Notes: generated from the sequence alone by a model not told the origin. 64,000 bases of DNA from Streptomyces diastaticus subsp. diastaticus (GCF_011170125.1 NZ_BLLN01000002.1:1-64000); one strand, 5' to 3'; shown: positions 52,181 through 61,709, counted from the stretch's first letter. Program-made: numbers and translations.

Positions 52181-53038
52181 GTGGCGTCCAGTGTCAACCC
52201 CACCGTCAGGCGGCGCCGTCTGGGTCAGGAGCTGCGCAGGCTCCGCGAACTCAAGGGCATGACCGCCGAGCAGGTCGCCGAACGCCTCCTGGTCTCCCAG
52301 TCGAAGATCAGCCGCCTGGAGAACGGCCGCCGTTCGATCAGCCAGCGCGACGTGCGTGACCTGTGCGGGGTCTACGAGGTCGAGGACCACCGCATCGTCG
52401 ACTCGCTGATGCAGATGGCCAAGGACTCGCGGCAGCAGGGCTGGTGGCACAGTTTCGGCGACATCCCGTACAGCGTGTACATCGGGCTGGAGACCGACGC
52501 GGCCTCGCTGCGCGCCTACGACCCGCAGGTGGTGCCGGGTCTGCTCCAGACCCGGCCGTACGCGGAGGCGCTGATCCAGGGCGCCATCCCGGAGATCAGC
52601 CCGGCCGACGCGGAGAAGCGCGTGCAGGTGCGGATGCGCCGCCAGGACCGGGTCTCCTCGCCGGAGAACCCGCTGCGGCTGTGGACGGTGATGGACGAGG
52701 CGGCGTTGCACCGGGCGGTCGGCACGCCCGAGATCATGCGGGAGCAACTGGAGCACCTCGTGCGGATGTCGGAGCTGCCGCACGTGACCGTCCAGGTCAT
52801 CCCGTTCACCATGGGCGCCCACCCGGGACTCAACGGGCAGTACGCCATTCTGGAGTTCCCCGACGCCACCGATTCCAGCGTGGTCTACATCGAAGGCGTC
52901 ACCAGCGATCTCTATCTGGAGAAGTCGAACGACGTCCAGAAGTACAGCGTCATGTACGAACATCTGCGGGCACAGGCACTCGACCCGGAGAAGTCGCGGG
53001 AGTACATCGCGGAGATGGCCGGCAAGCACGGCGGCTGA
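52181..53038 (+). CDS. XRE/DUF5753 regulator
   Basis: A 285-residue protein: an N-terminal helix-turn-helix (LGQELRRLRELKGMTAEQVA, ERLLVSQSKISRLENGRRSI) and the C-terminal DUF5753 domain (YDPQVVPGLLQTRPYAEALI, LRLWTVMDEAALHRAVG, VTVQVIPFTMGAHPGL). Such proteins are abundant in Streptomyces, usually next to a DUF397 gene, and some control development or antibiotic production. Start GTG 52181. The nearest DUF397 gene begins 436 bases downstream, farther than the usual overlap, so the pairing is likely but less tight. Confidence 0.87.
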   Translation: MASSVNPTVRRRRLGQELRRLRELKGMTAEQVAERLLVSQSKISRLENGRRSISQRDVRDLCGVYEVEDHRIVDSLMQMAKDSRQQGWWHSFGDIPYSVYIGLETDAASLRAYDPQVVPGLLQTRPYAEALIQGAIPEISPADAEKRVQVRMRRQDRVSSPENPLRLWTVMDEAALHRAVGTPEIMREQLEHLVRMSELPHVTVQVIPFTMGAHPGLNGQYAILEFPDATDSSVVYIEGVTSDLYLEKSNDVQKYSVMYEHLRAQALDPEKSREYIAEMAGKHGG

Positions 53039-53474
53039 CCGGCGAACTCCGTTCCGTCACGCTGTTTCCGGCGTTCTCCACGCCGTTTCCCCACCGTTTA
53101 TCCGGACGCCGTCCGGCGGGCACGCCCCTGCCGGGCGGCGTCGCCGTGCGCGGTGCCGGGCGGCCGGTGTCCTCGCAGGCGGGAGCGGGTGCGTCCGGGG
53201 CCAGGGCGGTGGCCGGAATTACCCTGTCCACAGAAACCCGGGTTTATTCCGCGGTATCGCTCAAATGCACGTACCCGCGTGGTGTGCGCACGGACGATAC
53301 ACGTTCCTTCACCCGCCTCGGTGGTGAACCGGGGAATTTGCCTTCAGTCGGGTGACTGGCCTCCGCTCCGGACGATGTTGGCGAGTAGCGTCGTCGATGT
53401 CATCGGGACCGGTGACACTTCCCGGCCCACGCGGCCGGCGGAACTGCACATCCACCGCCTGAACCGGAGCGATC
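53039..53474 (+). other. 436-base gap between XRE and DUF397 genes
   Basis: Lower GC in its last 200 bases than the surroundings, with AT-richer stretches (e.g. near 53240-53260), consistent with a separate promoter for the DUF397 gene. No gene or clear hairpin was found. Confidence 0.3.
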
Positions 53475-53684
53475 ATGGCTATTCACCAGGGTGCGACCAC
53501 CGACTGGACCAAGTCTTCCTACTCCACCGGCAACGGCGCCTGCGTCGAGGTGAAGTCCCCCGTCGTGGCGTCCATCGCCGTGCGCGACTCGAAGGTCGCC
53601 CAGGGCCCGGCGATCGGCTTCGCCGCGAGCTCCTGGAACGCCTTCGTCGGCGGGGTCGGCCGGGGCACCTTCGACCTGGTGTGA
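53475..53684 (+). CDS. DUF397 protein
   Basis: A 69-residue protein with the DUF397 pattern: TDWTKSSYSTGNGACVEVKS, VASIAVRDSKVAQGPAI, SSWNAFVGGVGRG. DUF397 proteins are small partners of XRE/DUF5753 regulators and some are needed for aerial growth; how they act is unsettled. ATG 53475. It follows the 52181 XRE gene in the same direction and ends in a short palindromic hairpin. Confidence 0.85.
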   Translation: MAIHQGATTDWTKSSYSTGNGACVEVKSPVVASIAVRDSKVAQGPAIGFAASSWNAFVGGVGRGTFDLV

Positions 53685-53692
53685 CCGCCGTT

Positions 53693-53712
53693 CCCGCACC
53701 GCGCGGTGCGGG
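53693..53712 (+). terminator. Palindromic terminator after DUF397
   Basis: CCCGCACC (53693-53700), 4-base loop, GGTGCGGG (53705-53712): a 20-base perfect palindrome nine bases after the stop codon. Confidence 0.65.
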
Positions 53713-53794
53713 CGGGCGCCCACCGGCGCCGACAGCCCTCTCGACTGGATCGCCGTCCCGGCCGAGGGGGCTTCCCCCTGTCCGGACGCGGGCG

Positions 53795-54910
53795 TCAGGC
53801 ACGCGGGTACCGGGCGAGCCAGCCCGGCGAGGCGCCGTCGGGCCCGTGCAGGGCGGCGCCGTGCGTCATCTCCAGGGCGAAGTCGTCGGCCAGCTCCAGC
53901 ACGGTGGCCCGCCCCTCCAGCTCCGCGATCCAGGCCGGCGGCAGCGCCGTCTCGCCGTGCAGCGCGCCGAGCAGCCCGCCGCAGACCGCGCCGACCGCAG
54001 CCGAGGGCCCGCCGTGCCGCACCGCCAGCCGCAACCCGTGCGGTACGTCCTCGCAGACCAGCGCGGCGTACAGGGCGGCGGCCAGGACTCCCTCGGCCTC
54101 GCCGTCCTCGGCCAGTTCCGCGACGAGGGCCGCGTCCGGCGGCCCCTGACGGACCCCGTCGAGGGCCGCGCGCAGTGCCTCGCCGACGGCCTCGTGGCCG
54201 GGCTGCCGAGCGGTGCCGGCGAGCACCCGTCCGACCGCCGCCTCCAGCGGTTCGCCGCGCGCGGTGCCGTGCACCAGCAGGGCGTACGCCCCCGCCGCCA
54301 GGCGGGCCGCCGGGTGGCCGTGGCTCTGCGCCGCGCATTCGAGGGCCAGTTGGAGGACGAGCCCCGGCTCCCAGCCGACCAGCAACCCGAACGGCGCCGA
54401 CCGGGTCAGCGCTCCTGGCCCGCGCTCCTCAGGGTTGCGGACCGCCTCCAGGGTGCCCATGCCCCGGTCCCCGAAGCCGGAGAGGCAGCTGCGCTCCGGC
54501 CGGCGCCTGCTGTACAGCCATTCCTGCCGCGCCAGCCAGCCGTCCTCGGCGCGCCGTTCGTCGGGGCCCCAGTCGGACTGGGTGGCGGCCCAGCGCCGGT
54601 AGGCGAGGTGGACGTCGGTCGGCGGGTGCCAGGCCCCGGTGTCGCGCCGCACCTGGGCGCGGATCAGGCCGTCCACGGTGAAGAGGCTGAGCTGGGTGTG
54701 GGCGGTGACGGCACCGCGCCGCCCGTACGCCTCCCGGGGCCCGTCGGGGCCGTCGTCGCCGCACGCCTCGCGTACGGCGCGGGCGTCGAGTCCGGTCAGC
54801 GGCGCGCCGAGGGCGTCCCCCAGGGCCGCGCCGAGCATCGTCCCGCGCACCCGGCTCCGGAAGTCCTGCTGCTCGGCCCGCCCCCAGACGGTCCCGACGG
54901 CCGTGCCCAC
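53795..54910 (-). CDS. ADP-ribosylglycohydrolase-fold protein, probably inactive
   Basis: A 371-residue all-helical protein of the ADP-ribosylglycohydrolase (DraG/ARH) family: RVRGTMLGAALGDALGAPLT at the start, AVTAHTQLSLFTVDGLIRAQ, and RHGGPSAAVGAVCGGLLGAL. Active members bind two metal ions through TDDT after the first helix and GGDTDT near the C-terminus. Here these read TAHTQ (residues 69-73) and GGPSA (300-304), so the metal-binding aspartates are gone in both places. I infer a pseudo-enzyme that may bind ADP-ribose or a modified protein. GTG 54910 follows GGGAGGGG. The upstream 190-base leader on its strand holds no clear motif. Confidence 0.8.
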   Translation of the reverse strand: MGTAVGTVWGRAEQQDFRSRVRGTMLGAALGDALGAPLTGLDARAVREACGDDGPDGPREAYGRRGAVTAHTQLSLFTVDGLIRAQVRRDTGAWHPPTDVHLAYRRWAATQSDWGPDERRAEDGWLARQEWLYSRRRPERSCLSGFGDRGMGTLEAVRNPEERGPGALTRSAPFGLLVGWEPGLVLQLALECAAQSHGHPAARLAAGAYALLVHGTARGEPLEAAVGRVLAGTARQPGHEAVGEALRAALDGVRQGPPDAALVAELAEDGEAEGVLAAALYAALVCEDVPHGLRLAVRHGGPSAAVGAVCGGLLGALHGETALPPAWIAELEGRATVLELADDFALEMTHGAALHGPDGASPGWLARYPRA

Positions 54911-55100
54911 AGCGCCCCTCCCGTCCTGCCGTTCCGCTTACGCCTCGTCCCGCACTGTAATTGACCGGAGGTGAGCGGACGGGGGCGAACAGCGGTATGT
55001 GAACCGTCGTCCTGGTGGCGGAGTTTGCACGGGTGAGAGCCTTTTCCGCACGGTACGCGGGCGGGCGCCCTTCGCGCCCCTCGCGCGCGGCCGCGGTCCC

Positions 55101-57806
55101 TCACGGGCCCGCGCTGGTGCCGCCGTGCCCCCACGAAGCCTCGCCCCGCCGCGGGGAGGGCGGCTGCGGGGCCGCGTCGCCCCGGGACGCCCGGGCACTC
55201 CATTGCGCGACCAGTTCGCGGACCCGCTCGTCCTCCGGCTCGATCCGCAGTGCCTCCTCCCCGTCCGCCCGCGCCCGCGCGAACCGGCCGTGCTCGGCGT
55301 GGGCCCGGCCCCGCAGCACGTACGGCCGCGCCAGACGGCCCGTCGTGGCGGTCACGGCCTCGTCGTACTCGGCGAACTCGGCGTCGCAGTCACCCTGTTC
55401 GTGGCGGAACTCGGCGAGCCGCAGCCGCGCCCAGAGGTAGTCGGGCTTGCGGGCGAGCGCGTGGCGGAGGTCGGCGACAGCGGCGGTGAAGTCGCCCAGC
55501 GCGTGGTGGGCCAGGGCGCGGCTGCCGTACGCCCAGAGGTAGTCGGGGTCGGCGGCGACGGCCGCGTCGAAGGCGGCCAGGGCCTCGGCGTACTCGCCGG
55601 CCCTGCGGTGGATCTCGCCCCGTTCACCGATGACGGCGGCGGAGTCCATGGTGAGGTCGGCGGCGCGGTCGAGGTCGGCGAAGGCCGCCCGGCGGTCGCC
55701 CAGGGAGTCGTGCGCGCGGGCCCGCTTCAGCAGGGCCCAGAGGTGGTCGGGGCGGCGGGCGAGCGCGTGGTCGAGGTCGGCGACCGCCTCGTGGTGCCGG
55801 CCCAGGGAGAGGTGGGCGGCGGCGCGTGAGACCAGCGCGGAGGGGTCGCCGGGGGCCAGTGCGAGGGCCCGGCCCAGCAGGTCCAGGGCCTGGTCGAACA
55901 GGCCGAGGTGGCGCCGGGTCTCCCCCTGTTCGCGGGCGATGCGGGCCGCCGGCGCGGGATCGTCCCCGGGGTCGGGGGCGGCGGCGAGGCGGGCCTCGGC
56001 CTCGTCGAGGTGGCTGAGTGCCTGGACGTAGTTCCCGGCCCGGCGGTGGGCGACGCCGCGTTCGACGGCGGTCCGCCAGTCGCCGGGGCGCAGGGCGTCC
56101 AGCCGGTCGTGGTCGGCGAGCGCCTCGGCGTACTCGCGGGCCTCGCAGTGCAGGGCCGCCCGCGCGTGCAGCGCCTCGACGCGCGCCGCCTCGTCGGCAC
56201 CGGGCCGGTCGACCAGCAGCCCGGCGAGGCGGGCCCGGCCCGCGGGCCCGTCGTCCTCGTCCAGCACGGCGAGGCACTCCGTGCCCCAGCGTCGGGTGGC
56301 CTCGTCGCCGTTGTCCCGGCCCGCGTCGGCGAGGGTGCGGGCCCAGCGGCGGGCGAAGGCGGCGCCGAGGCGGGCGGCTCTCGGGCCCTGGGCGAGCAAC
56401 TGCGGCAGGGTGGCGGCGGGTTGCGCGCAGAGCCGGTGATAGGCGGCTTCCAGGCGGGCGTGCAGCCGGGCCGGGTCGGCCGCGTCGCTCTCGTCCGTCC
56501 CGCCCAGTTCCTCGTAGCGCTGTTCGTGGAGGGCGGCCAGGCGCAGGTGGGCGGCGCGCCAGCGGGTGGGCGCGGTGGTGCGGCGCAGGTGCAGCATGGG
56601 GGCGCGGACCAGGTCGTGGTAGCGCGGGGCGCCCTCGTGGCCGGAGACGAACGGCAGCGCCGTCAGGGCGGCGAAGAGGGCGGCCGGGTCGTCGTCTTCT
56701 CCGGTGGCGGCTGCGCAGACGTCCTCGTCGAGGGTGCGCGGCAGGGCGCAGGCGAGGGCGGCCTCGCGTTCCCGGGGCGGGAGCGCGCGGCCGAGGAAGC
56801 GGTCGACGGCGGTGGCCCCGGCGAGCAGGGTGTCCCCCGGGTGGTCGGCCAGGGCGGAGACGAGGACGGGCAGCCCGGCCGACCCCTCCCAGACGGCGCG
56901 CTGGGCCGACGCGTCCTCGACGCCCCGAGTGGCGAGCAGGCGCCGCGACTCGTCCTCGGTGAGCGGTTCGAGGGGCAGGTGGGCGACGAGTTCGGCCTGG
57001 CCGCCCCACAGGACCCGGTCGGGCCGGTGACGCCCGGCGAGGGTCAGCACGAGATTGCCCGGCGCCGCTCCGTACCGGTCGGTGGTGGTGAGGTCCCGCA
57101 GCCAGCCGTCGAGGAACGGGGCGGTGTTCTCGTACGTGTCGAAGAACAGGGCGGTCCACGGCACCTCCTCGGCCACCCGGCCCAGCTCGGTGAGGAGCAC
57201 CGGACTCAGCGCCCGCACCGGGTCGAGTACGAGCCGTACGTCCTCCTGGTCGCGGAAGCGGGCGCTGAGCGAGGCGGCGAACCGGTCGGCGCCCCGCGCC
57301 AGTCGCTCGCCGTCCACCACCGGGGCGAACGCCCCCACGCCCGGCACCATCCCGACCCCGACCAGCCCCGCCCGCACCACCGCCGAACTGACCGCCGAGG
57401 CGCCTTCGGCGGCCCCCTGGCCGCCGTCCGCCTCCGCCCCGCCCACCGCCAACGCCTCGTGCACGCGCCGCCGGTGCGCCTCCAGCCGCTTCTCCAACGC
57501 CTTCAGCGGCCGTCCCTGCCGCGCGAACTGCTCCGCGATCACCGCCATGACCTCGGGCACGCTGTGCGCCGAGTCGTCCACGTACGCCGTCAGCGCGCCC
57601 CGCCCCGCCGCGAGCCGTTCCCACTCGCGCACCAGGGTCGACTTCCCCACCCCGCCGACCCCGTGCACATGGAACAGGAACCGGTGGGTGGGGTCGGTCG
57701 GGGTCCCGTCCAGATTCCGTGCGAACAGTTCGAGTTCCCGCTCCCGCCCGACGAACGCCCCTTGTCTGCGACGCCGGATCAGCTCCTGGAGGGTGGGCTG
57801 GGGCAT
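55101..57806 (-). CDS. STAND/AAA ATPase with TPR repeats
   Basis: A 901-residue protein. FVGRERELELFARNLDG starts the ATPase; Walker A HGVGGVGKST at residues 48-57; Walker B WTALFFDTYENT; then a helical region and winged-helix part. From about residue 560 to 880 it consists of TPR units (EYAEALADHDRLDALRPGDW, NYVQALSHLDEAEARL, RHHEAVADLDHALARRPDHL, EYAEALAAFDAAVAADPDYL). The Pro/Gly-rich end is variable. No effector domain at the N-terminus. Likely a signalling switch. Start at 57806 is the first methionine; the N-terminal MPQPTLQELIRRRRQGAFVG is typical of these proteins. Confidence 0.83.
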   Translation of the reverse strand: MPQPTLQELIRRRRQGAFVGRERELELFARNLDGTPTDPTHRFLFHVHGVGGVGKSTLVREWERLAAGRGALTAYVDDSAHSVPEVMAVIAEQFARQGRPLKALEKRLEAHRRRVHEALAVGGAEADGGQGAAEGASAVSSAVVRAGLVGVGMVPGVGAFAPVVDGERLARGADRFAASLSARFRDQEDVRLVLDPVRALSPVLLTELGRVAEEVPWTALFFDTYENTAPFLDGWLRDLTTTDRYGAAPGNLVLTLAGRHRPDRVLWGGQAELVAHLPLEPLTEDESRRLLATRGVEDASAQRAVWEGSAGLPVLVSALADHPGDTLLAGATAVDRFLGRALPPREREAALACALPRTLDEDVCAAATGEDDDPAALFAALTALPFVSGHEGAPRYHDLVRAPMLHLRRTTAPTRWRAAHLRLAALHEQRYEELGGTDESDAADPARLHARLEAAYHRLCAQPAATLPQLLAQGPRAARLGAAFARRWARTLADAGRDNGDEATRRWGTECLAVLDEDDGPAGRARLAGLLVDRPGADEAARVEALHARAALHCEAREYAEALADHDRLDALRPGDWRTAVERGVAHRRAGNYVQALSHLDEAEARLAAAPDPGDDPAPAARIAREQGETRRHLGLFDQALDLLGRALALAPGDPSALVSRAAAHLSLGRHHEAVADLDHALARRPDHLWALLKRARAHDSLGDRRAAFADLDRAADLTMDSAAVIGERGEIHRRAGEYAEALAAFDAAVAADPDYLWAYGSRALAHHALGDFTAAVADLRHALARKPDYLWARLRLAEFRHEQGDCDAEFAEYDEAVTATTGRLARPYVLRGRAHAEHGRFARARADGEEALRIEPEDERVRELVAQWSARASRGDAAPQPPSPRRGEASWGHGGTSAGP

Positions 57807-58033
57807 GGTTCGGGTCCCCCCGGGGTTCGGTTGCGGTGGAGGTCAGTATGCGGCGCGCGGTGGCCCCGGTGAACGGGGCGGGTGCTCCGGCGAGTTGGCC
57901 ACCCGGCCGGGGTCCGGCCGTGACACACCCGGCGGACCGGTCCCCCCCTGGCGGGACGTCTGCCGCCGGCTCGCTCCTTCCCGCCCGCGAAAACCACTGG
58001 TCCTCGCCCTCCCACGCCCGGCACCCTCTCCCC

Positions 58034-58645
58034 ATGACCAGCCCGCTCCCCCTGCCCCGCCCCAGCCACGAGATCCGTGCCCGCCACACCCCCACCACGG
58101 TCACCGTCTACCAGGCGTACTCCCCGCGCATCGCCGGGCCCGCCGCCCGTGACCAGCGCTTCCCGGCCGCGTGGAAGCGGGAGCGGATGACGTGGGTCAA
58201 GCCGTCCTTCCTGTGGATGATGTACCGCTCGGGCTGGGCGCGGAAGGAGGGGCAGGAGCGGGTGCTGGCCGTGGAGGTCGACCGGGCGGGGTTCGACCGG
58301 GCACTCGCCGGCGCCTGCCTGTCGGCCCACCACCCCGGCGTCCACCCGGACCGCGACGCGTGGCGCGCGGCGCTGCGCCGCTCTCCCGCCCGGGTGCAGT
58401 GGGACCCCGAACGCGACTGGCGGCTCCAGCCACTGCCCCACCGTTCGCTCCAGCTCGGCCTGAGCGGTGAGGCGGTGCGCCGGTACGCGGACGAGTGGCT
58501 GGTCTCGGTCACCGACGTGACGGCACTCGCCCACGCCGTGCACGAGCGGGTGCGCGAGGGGGACGAGGCGGGGGCACGGGAGCTGCTGCCCCCGGAGACG
58601 GTGTACGTGCCGGAGGGCGGCGCGCCGGGATGGTCGCCGGCCTGA
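58034..58645 (+). CDS. DUF4291-family protein
   Basis: A 203-residue soluble protein with the family features EIRARHTPTTVTVYQAYSPR, RMTWVKPSFLWMMYRSGWAR, VQWDPERDWRLQPLPHRSLQ. DUF4291 is a widespread family of unknown function whose first half is rich in Tyr and Trp; the conserved WxKPSFLWMMYRSxW motif suggests a binding pocket. ATG 58034. It is divergent from the STAND/TPR gene 227 bases away. Confidence 0.85.
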   Translation: MTSPLPLPRPSHEIRARHTPTTVTVYQAYSPRIAGPAARDQRFPAAWKRERMTWVKPSFLWMMYRSGWARKEGQERVLAVEVDRAGFDRALAGACLSAHHPGVHPDRDAWRAALRRSPARVQWDPERDWRLQPLPHRSLQLGLSGEAVRRYADEWLVSVTDVTALAHAVHERVREGDEAGARELLPPETVYVPEGGAPGWSPA

Positions 58646-58850
58646 ACCTCGGCGTCGCCACGGCGGCGGACGCCCGGCCCGCTCGTCCGTACGGCCGTGC
58701 GCCGTCCCCGCCACGCCGCCGGCCGCCCGCCGTCCCGTGGCGGTGTGTACCCGGGCCGACCCTCTCGGCGAGTGAGCGGCAGGGCTCGGGAGGCTGACCT
58801 ACCCTGGCAGGAGCGGGTGGACAGGGGCGCCGACAGGAAGGTCCGCCGCC

Positions 58851-60713
58851 ATGGCACAGGACAGCGGACCCGGTTCCGGCGGCTCGGCGGGCGCCGTCCC
58901 GCCGGCCCAGGAGGCCGCGCGGCTGCTCGCGCTGGAGCAGGCGGGGCTCTCCTCTGCCCCCGACGAAGGCATGGACCGTTTCGCCCGGCTGGCGGCCGGG
59001 ATCGCGGACGTGCCGGTGGCGCTGGTCTGCGTGGCCGGTGCCGAGCACCTCTCCTTCCCCGGGCTGGCCGGTCTGGGGGCTCCCTGGTCGAAGCTGCGCA
59101 AGACGGGACTGTGTGCCGAGGTCGTGTCGGCGGGGCGACTGGTCGTGCCGGACGCGCGGACCGATCCGCGTACCCGGGACGAGGCGGTGATCGACGAGCT
59201 GTCGGTCGCGGGGTACGCCGGGCTGCCGCTGGTGGACGACGACGGGGTGGTGCTCGGCTCGCTCTGCGCCATCGACCACCGTCCCCACGAGTGGCCGGAC
59301 CATGTCGTCGACGCCCTGACCGATCTGGCCGAGGCGTGCGCGGCGGAGATCCGGCTGCGGATCGTGACCCGGCGCGTCGAGGAGGCGCGCGGCGAGACGG
59401 CGGCGCTGCTGGCCCGCTCCGACCTGGTCCGGCGGGCCTCCGAGGTGCTGGCCGACACCACCGGCGTCGACCAGGTGCGTCACCAGGTCGGCGAGCTGAT
59501 CACCGGCGATCTCCAGGCGTCCTTCGCCGGTATCAGCCTGGAGCAGGAGCGCACCCCCTGGGACGCCACCGAGGGCCGCTGGCCCGACGGTACGGTGCAG
59601 GACCTGGCGGTGGACCCGGTCGTCACCCCGTGGCCGACGGGCCGGGCCGCCCGCGAGAAGCGGACCGTCACCGTGCACGGTGCCGAGGCGGTCCGCGTCG
59701 GGTACGGAGCCGAGGCGGCGGACCGGTGGGAGCGGCTCGGCTTCGCCTCGATGGTGTGCGTGCCGCTGACGGGTACCCGGCGTGTCATCGGCGCGCTCGC
59801 CGTGGCCTGGCGCCGGGCGCACGAGCCGGACCTCGGCGAGCTGGCCGTGCTGACCGCCACCGCCGCCTACGCCGCCCGCGCCCTGGAGCGCGCCCTCTTC
59901 ATCGACGAGCGGATCGACGTCGCCCGCCAGTTGCAGGACGCCATGCTCACCGAGTTGCCCCAGGTCGAGGGCTTGGAGCTGGCCGGCCTCTACCGTCCCG
60001 CCGCCGCCCGCGACCGGGTGGGCGGCGACTGGTACGACGCGTACGGGCTGCTCCCGGCCGAGGGGGCGAGCGGCGGGCCCACGCTGGCGGCGACCATCGG
60101 CGACATCACCGGCCACGACATCCGTGCGGCGACCCTGATGGGCCAGGCGCGCAGCATGCTCCGCCAGGCCGACCACGACCATCCCGGCCTCGGCCCCGCC
60201 GCCGCCGTGGAGGCCCTGCACCACTCCACCACCACCCTGGACCTCGGCCTGACCGGCACCCTCGTCCACGCCCACCTGACCCCGCGCACCCACGGCGGGT
60301 GGGAGCTCCTGTGGACCAACGCCGGGCACCCGCCGCCGCTGCTCGCCGTGCCGGGCACCCCCTGCCGTCTGCTGACCGGGCACGACATGATGCTCTACCC
60401 GGGGCTGGACGAGGGCTGGCACGAGCACCGCCAGCCGCTGCCGCCGGGCAGCACGCTGCTGCTCTACACCGACGGCCTGGTGGAGCGCCGGGGCGAGGAC
60501 ATCGAGGCGGGCGTGGAACGCCTGGGCGCGTTCCTGACGGAGGGGGCGGACCTCCCGCTGGAGCGGCTGACCGGTGAACTCACCCACCGCATGGCGGGGG
60601 AGGAACCAGGCGACGACGTGGCCCTGCTCGCGCTGCGCGTCCCCCTGGACGCGCCGGCGCCCCCGGACCCGGCCGGCGGAAACCCCGTGGATCCGCGGGG
60701 CCCGGCTGCCTAG
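58851..60713 (+). CDS. GAF-GAF-PP2C (SpoIIE-type) phosphatase
   Basis: A 620-residue protein. Two GAF domains occupy about residues 20-180 (LPLVDDDGVVLGSLCAIDHR) and 190-345 (CVPLTGTRRVIGALAVAWRR). The rest is a SpoIIE-like PP2C phosphatase: LQDAMLTELPQVEGLELAGL, VGGDWYDAY with the metal-binding aspartate, IGDITGHDI, LTGTLVHAHLTP, and LLLYTDGLVERRGEDIE. Such proteins dephosphorylate anti-sigma antagonists (RsbU/RsbP-type), activated by small-molecule or redox signals sensed by GAF. GGAAGG precedes ATG 58851. A GNAT-like gene follows after ten bases. Confidence 0.9.
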   Translation: MAQDSGPGSGGSAGAVPPAQEAARLLALEQAGLSSAPDEGMDRFARLAAGIADVPVALVCVAGAEHLSFPGLAGLGAPWSKLRKTGLCAEVVSAGRLVVPDARTDPRTRDEAVIDELSVAGYAGLPLVDDDGVVLGSLCAIDHRPHEWPDHVVDALTDLAEACAAEIRLRIVTRRVEEARGETAALLARSDLVRRASEVLADTTGVDQVRHQVGELITGDLQASFAGISLEQERTPWDATEGRWPDGTVQDLAVDPVVTPWPTGRAAREKRTVTVHGAEAVRVGYGAEAADRWERLGFASMVCVPLTGTRRVIGALAVAWRRAHEPDLGELAVLTATAAYAARALERALFIDERIDVARQLQDAMLTELPQVEGLELAGLYRPAAARDRVGGDWYDAYGLLPAEGASGGPTLAATIGDITGHDIRAATLMGQARSMLRQADHDHPGLGPAAAVEALHHSTTTLDLGLTGTLVHAHLTPRTHGGWELLWTNAGHPPPLLAVPGTPCRLLTGHDMMLYPGLDEGWHEHRQPLPPGSTLLLYTDGLVERRGEDIEAGVERLGAFLTEGADLPLERLTGELTHRMAGEEPGDDVALLALRVPLDAPAPPDPAGGNPVDPRGPAA

Positions 60714-60723
60714 GCTCGCGCGC

Positions 60724-61482
60724 ATGGAGCCGCAGATCACGCCGCAGATCACCACCCTGGCCGACCGCCCCGAGCTGACCGGCGCGCTGGGCGAGATGCC
60801 GGACACCTGGCCCCGGTTCGTCCTGGAGGACCTGGTCGGCTGGGCCAACTTTCCCAGGATCGCCGTGGAGTTCCCCGAGTACGTCCTGGTGGCCACCGAC
60901 CAGGAGGGAACGGTGGTCGCCCGGGGGTACAGCGTGCCGTTCGCGCTCGACGCGCCCGGTCGCGGCGGGCTCCCCGCCGGAGGCTGGGACCAGGAACTGC
61001 TGTGGGCCTTCTCGGACCTGCGGCACGGCCGGACGCCCGACACGGCCGGGGCCGTCGAGATCACCGTGGCCCGCGACCACCTGGGAAGGGGTGTGTCGGG
61101 CCGCATGGTCGAGGCGATGCGCGAGAACGCCCGCGCGCTGGGTCACCGCGAACTGGTCGCCCCCGTCCGCCCGAGCGCCAAGCACCTGCGGCCTGCCCTC
61201 CCGATGGCGGAGTACGTCCGGCTGACCCGCGCCGAGGACGGCCTGCCGGAGGACCCGTGGCTGCGCGTGCACGTCCGCGCCGGCGGCGTGGTGGACTCGG
61301 TCGCGCCGGTGTCGATGACGGTCAGCGGAACCCTGGAACAGTGGCGCGACTGGACGGGCCTGCCCTTCGACACCGAGGGGCCCGTCGAGGTCCCGGGCGC
61401 GCTGGTCCCGGTCCACTGCTCGCTCACCCACGGCCACGCGGTGTACGTCGAACCGAACGTCTGGGTCCGCCACCGGCTCTGA
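60724..61482 (+). CDS. GNAT-like N-acetyltransferase
   Basis: A 252-residue protein. The middle part VEITVARDHLGRGVSGRMVE and AMRENARALGHRELVAPVRP resembles the acetyl-CoA binding site of GNAT proteins (R/QxxGxG/A followed by a helix). The first 80 residues (FPRIAVEFPEYVLVATDQEG) form the initial GNAT strands, and the last 90 residues a second domain of unknown role (WRDWTGLPFDTEGPVEVPGA). ATG 60724 lies 10 bases after the phosphatase stop, so both are likely co-transcribed. The acetyl acceptor is unknown. Confidence 0.72.
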   Translation: MEPQITPQITTLADRPELTGALGEMPDTWPRFVLEDLVGWANFPRIAVEFPEYVLVATDQEGTVVARGYSVPFALDAPGRGGLPAGGWDQELLWAFSDLRHGRTPDTAGAVEITVARDHLGRGVSGRMVEAMRENARALGHRELVAPVRPSAKHLRPALPMAEYVRLTRAEDGLPEDPWLRVHVRAGGVVDSVAPVSMTVSGTLEQWRDWTGLPFDTEGPVEVPGALVPVHCSLTHGHAVYVEPNVWVRHRL

Positions 61483-61505
61483 GCCCGCCGGCGGCCCCGC
61501 CGCCT

Positions 61506-61709
61506 CTACACCCCGGCCTTGGCCATCCTCACGAACGCTGCCCAGGCCGGGCGGGTGATGTGGAGGACGGGGCCGGCGCCCGCGAGCTTGGAGTCACGTA
61601 CGGGGACGACGCCGACGTGGCCGTCGGAGACTTCCAGGCACCCGTTGCTGTCTGTTCCCGAGAACGAGGACTTCCGCCAGACGTAGTGCGGCCTCAGACC
61701 TCGTTGCAT
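61506..61709 (-). CDS. DUF397 protein
   Basis: A 67-residue protein with YVWRKSSFSGTDSNGCLEVS, VPVRDSKLAGAGPVLHITRP and WAAFVRMAKAG: the common DUF397 pattern (WRKSSxSGxxxxCVEV...WxxFV). Its start overlaps the end of the XRE/DUF5753 gene by 16 bases on the same strand, the usual tight pairing of these two families. Small partner of that regulator. Confidence 0.9.
   Translation of the reverse strand: MQRGLRPHYVWRKSSFSGTDSNGCLEVSDGHVGVVPVRDSKLAGAGPVLHITRPAWAAFVRMAKAGV

Noticed and set aside
54940..55100. Possible riboswitch or leader element upstream of the ADP-ribosylglycohydrolase-like gene
   Set aside because: No conserved riboswitch core or clear multi-helix fold could be recognised by eye.
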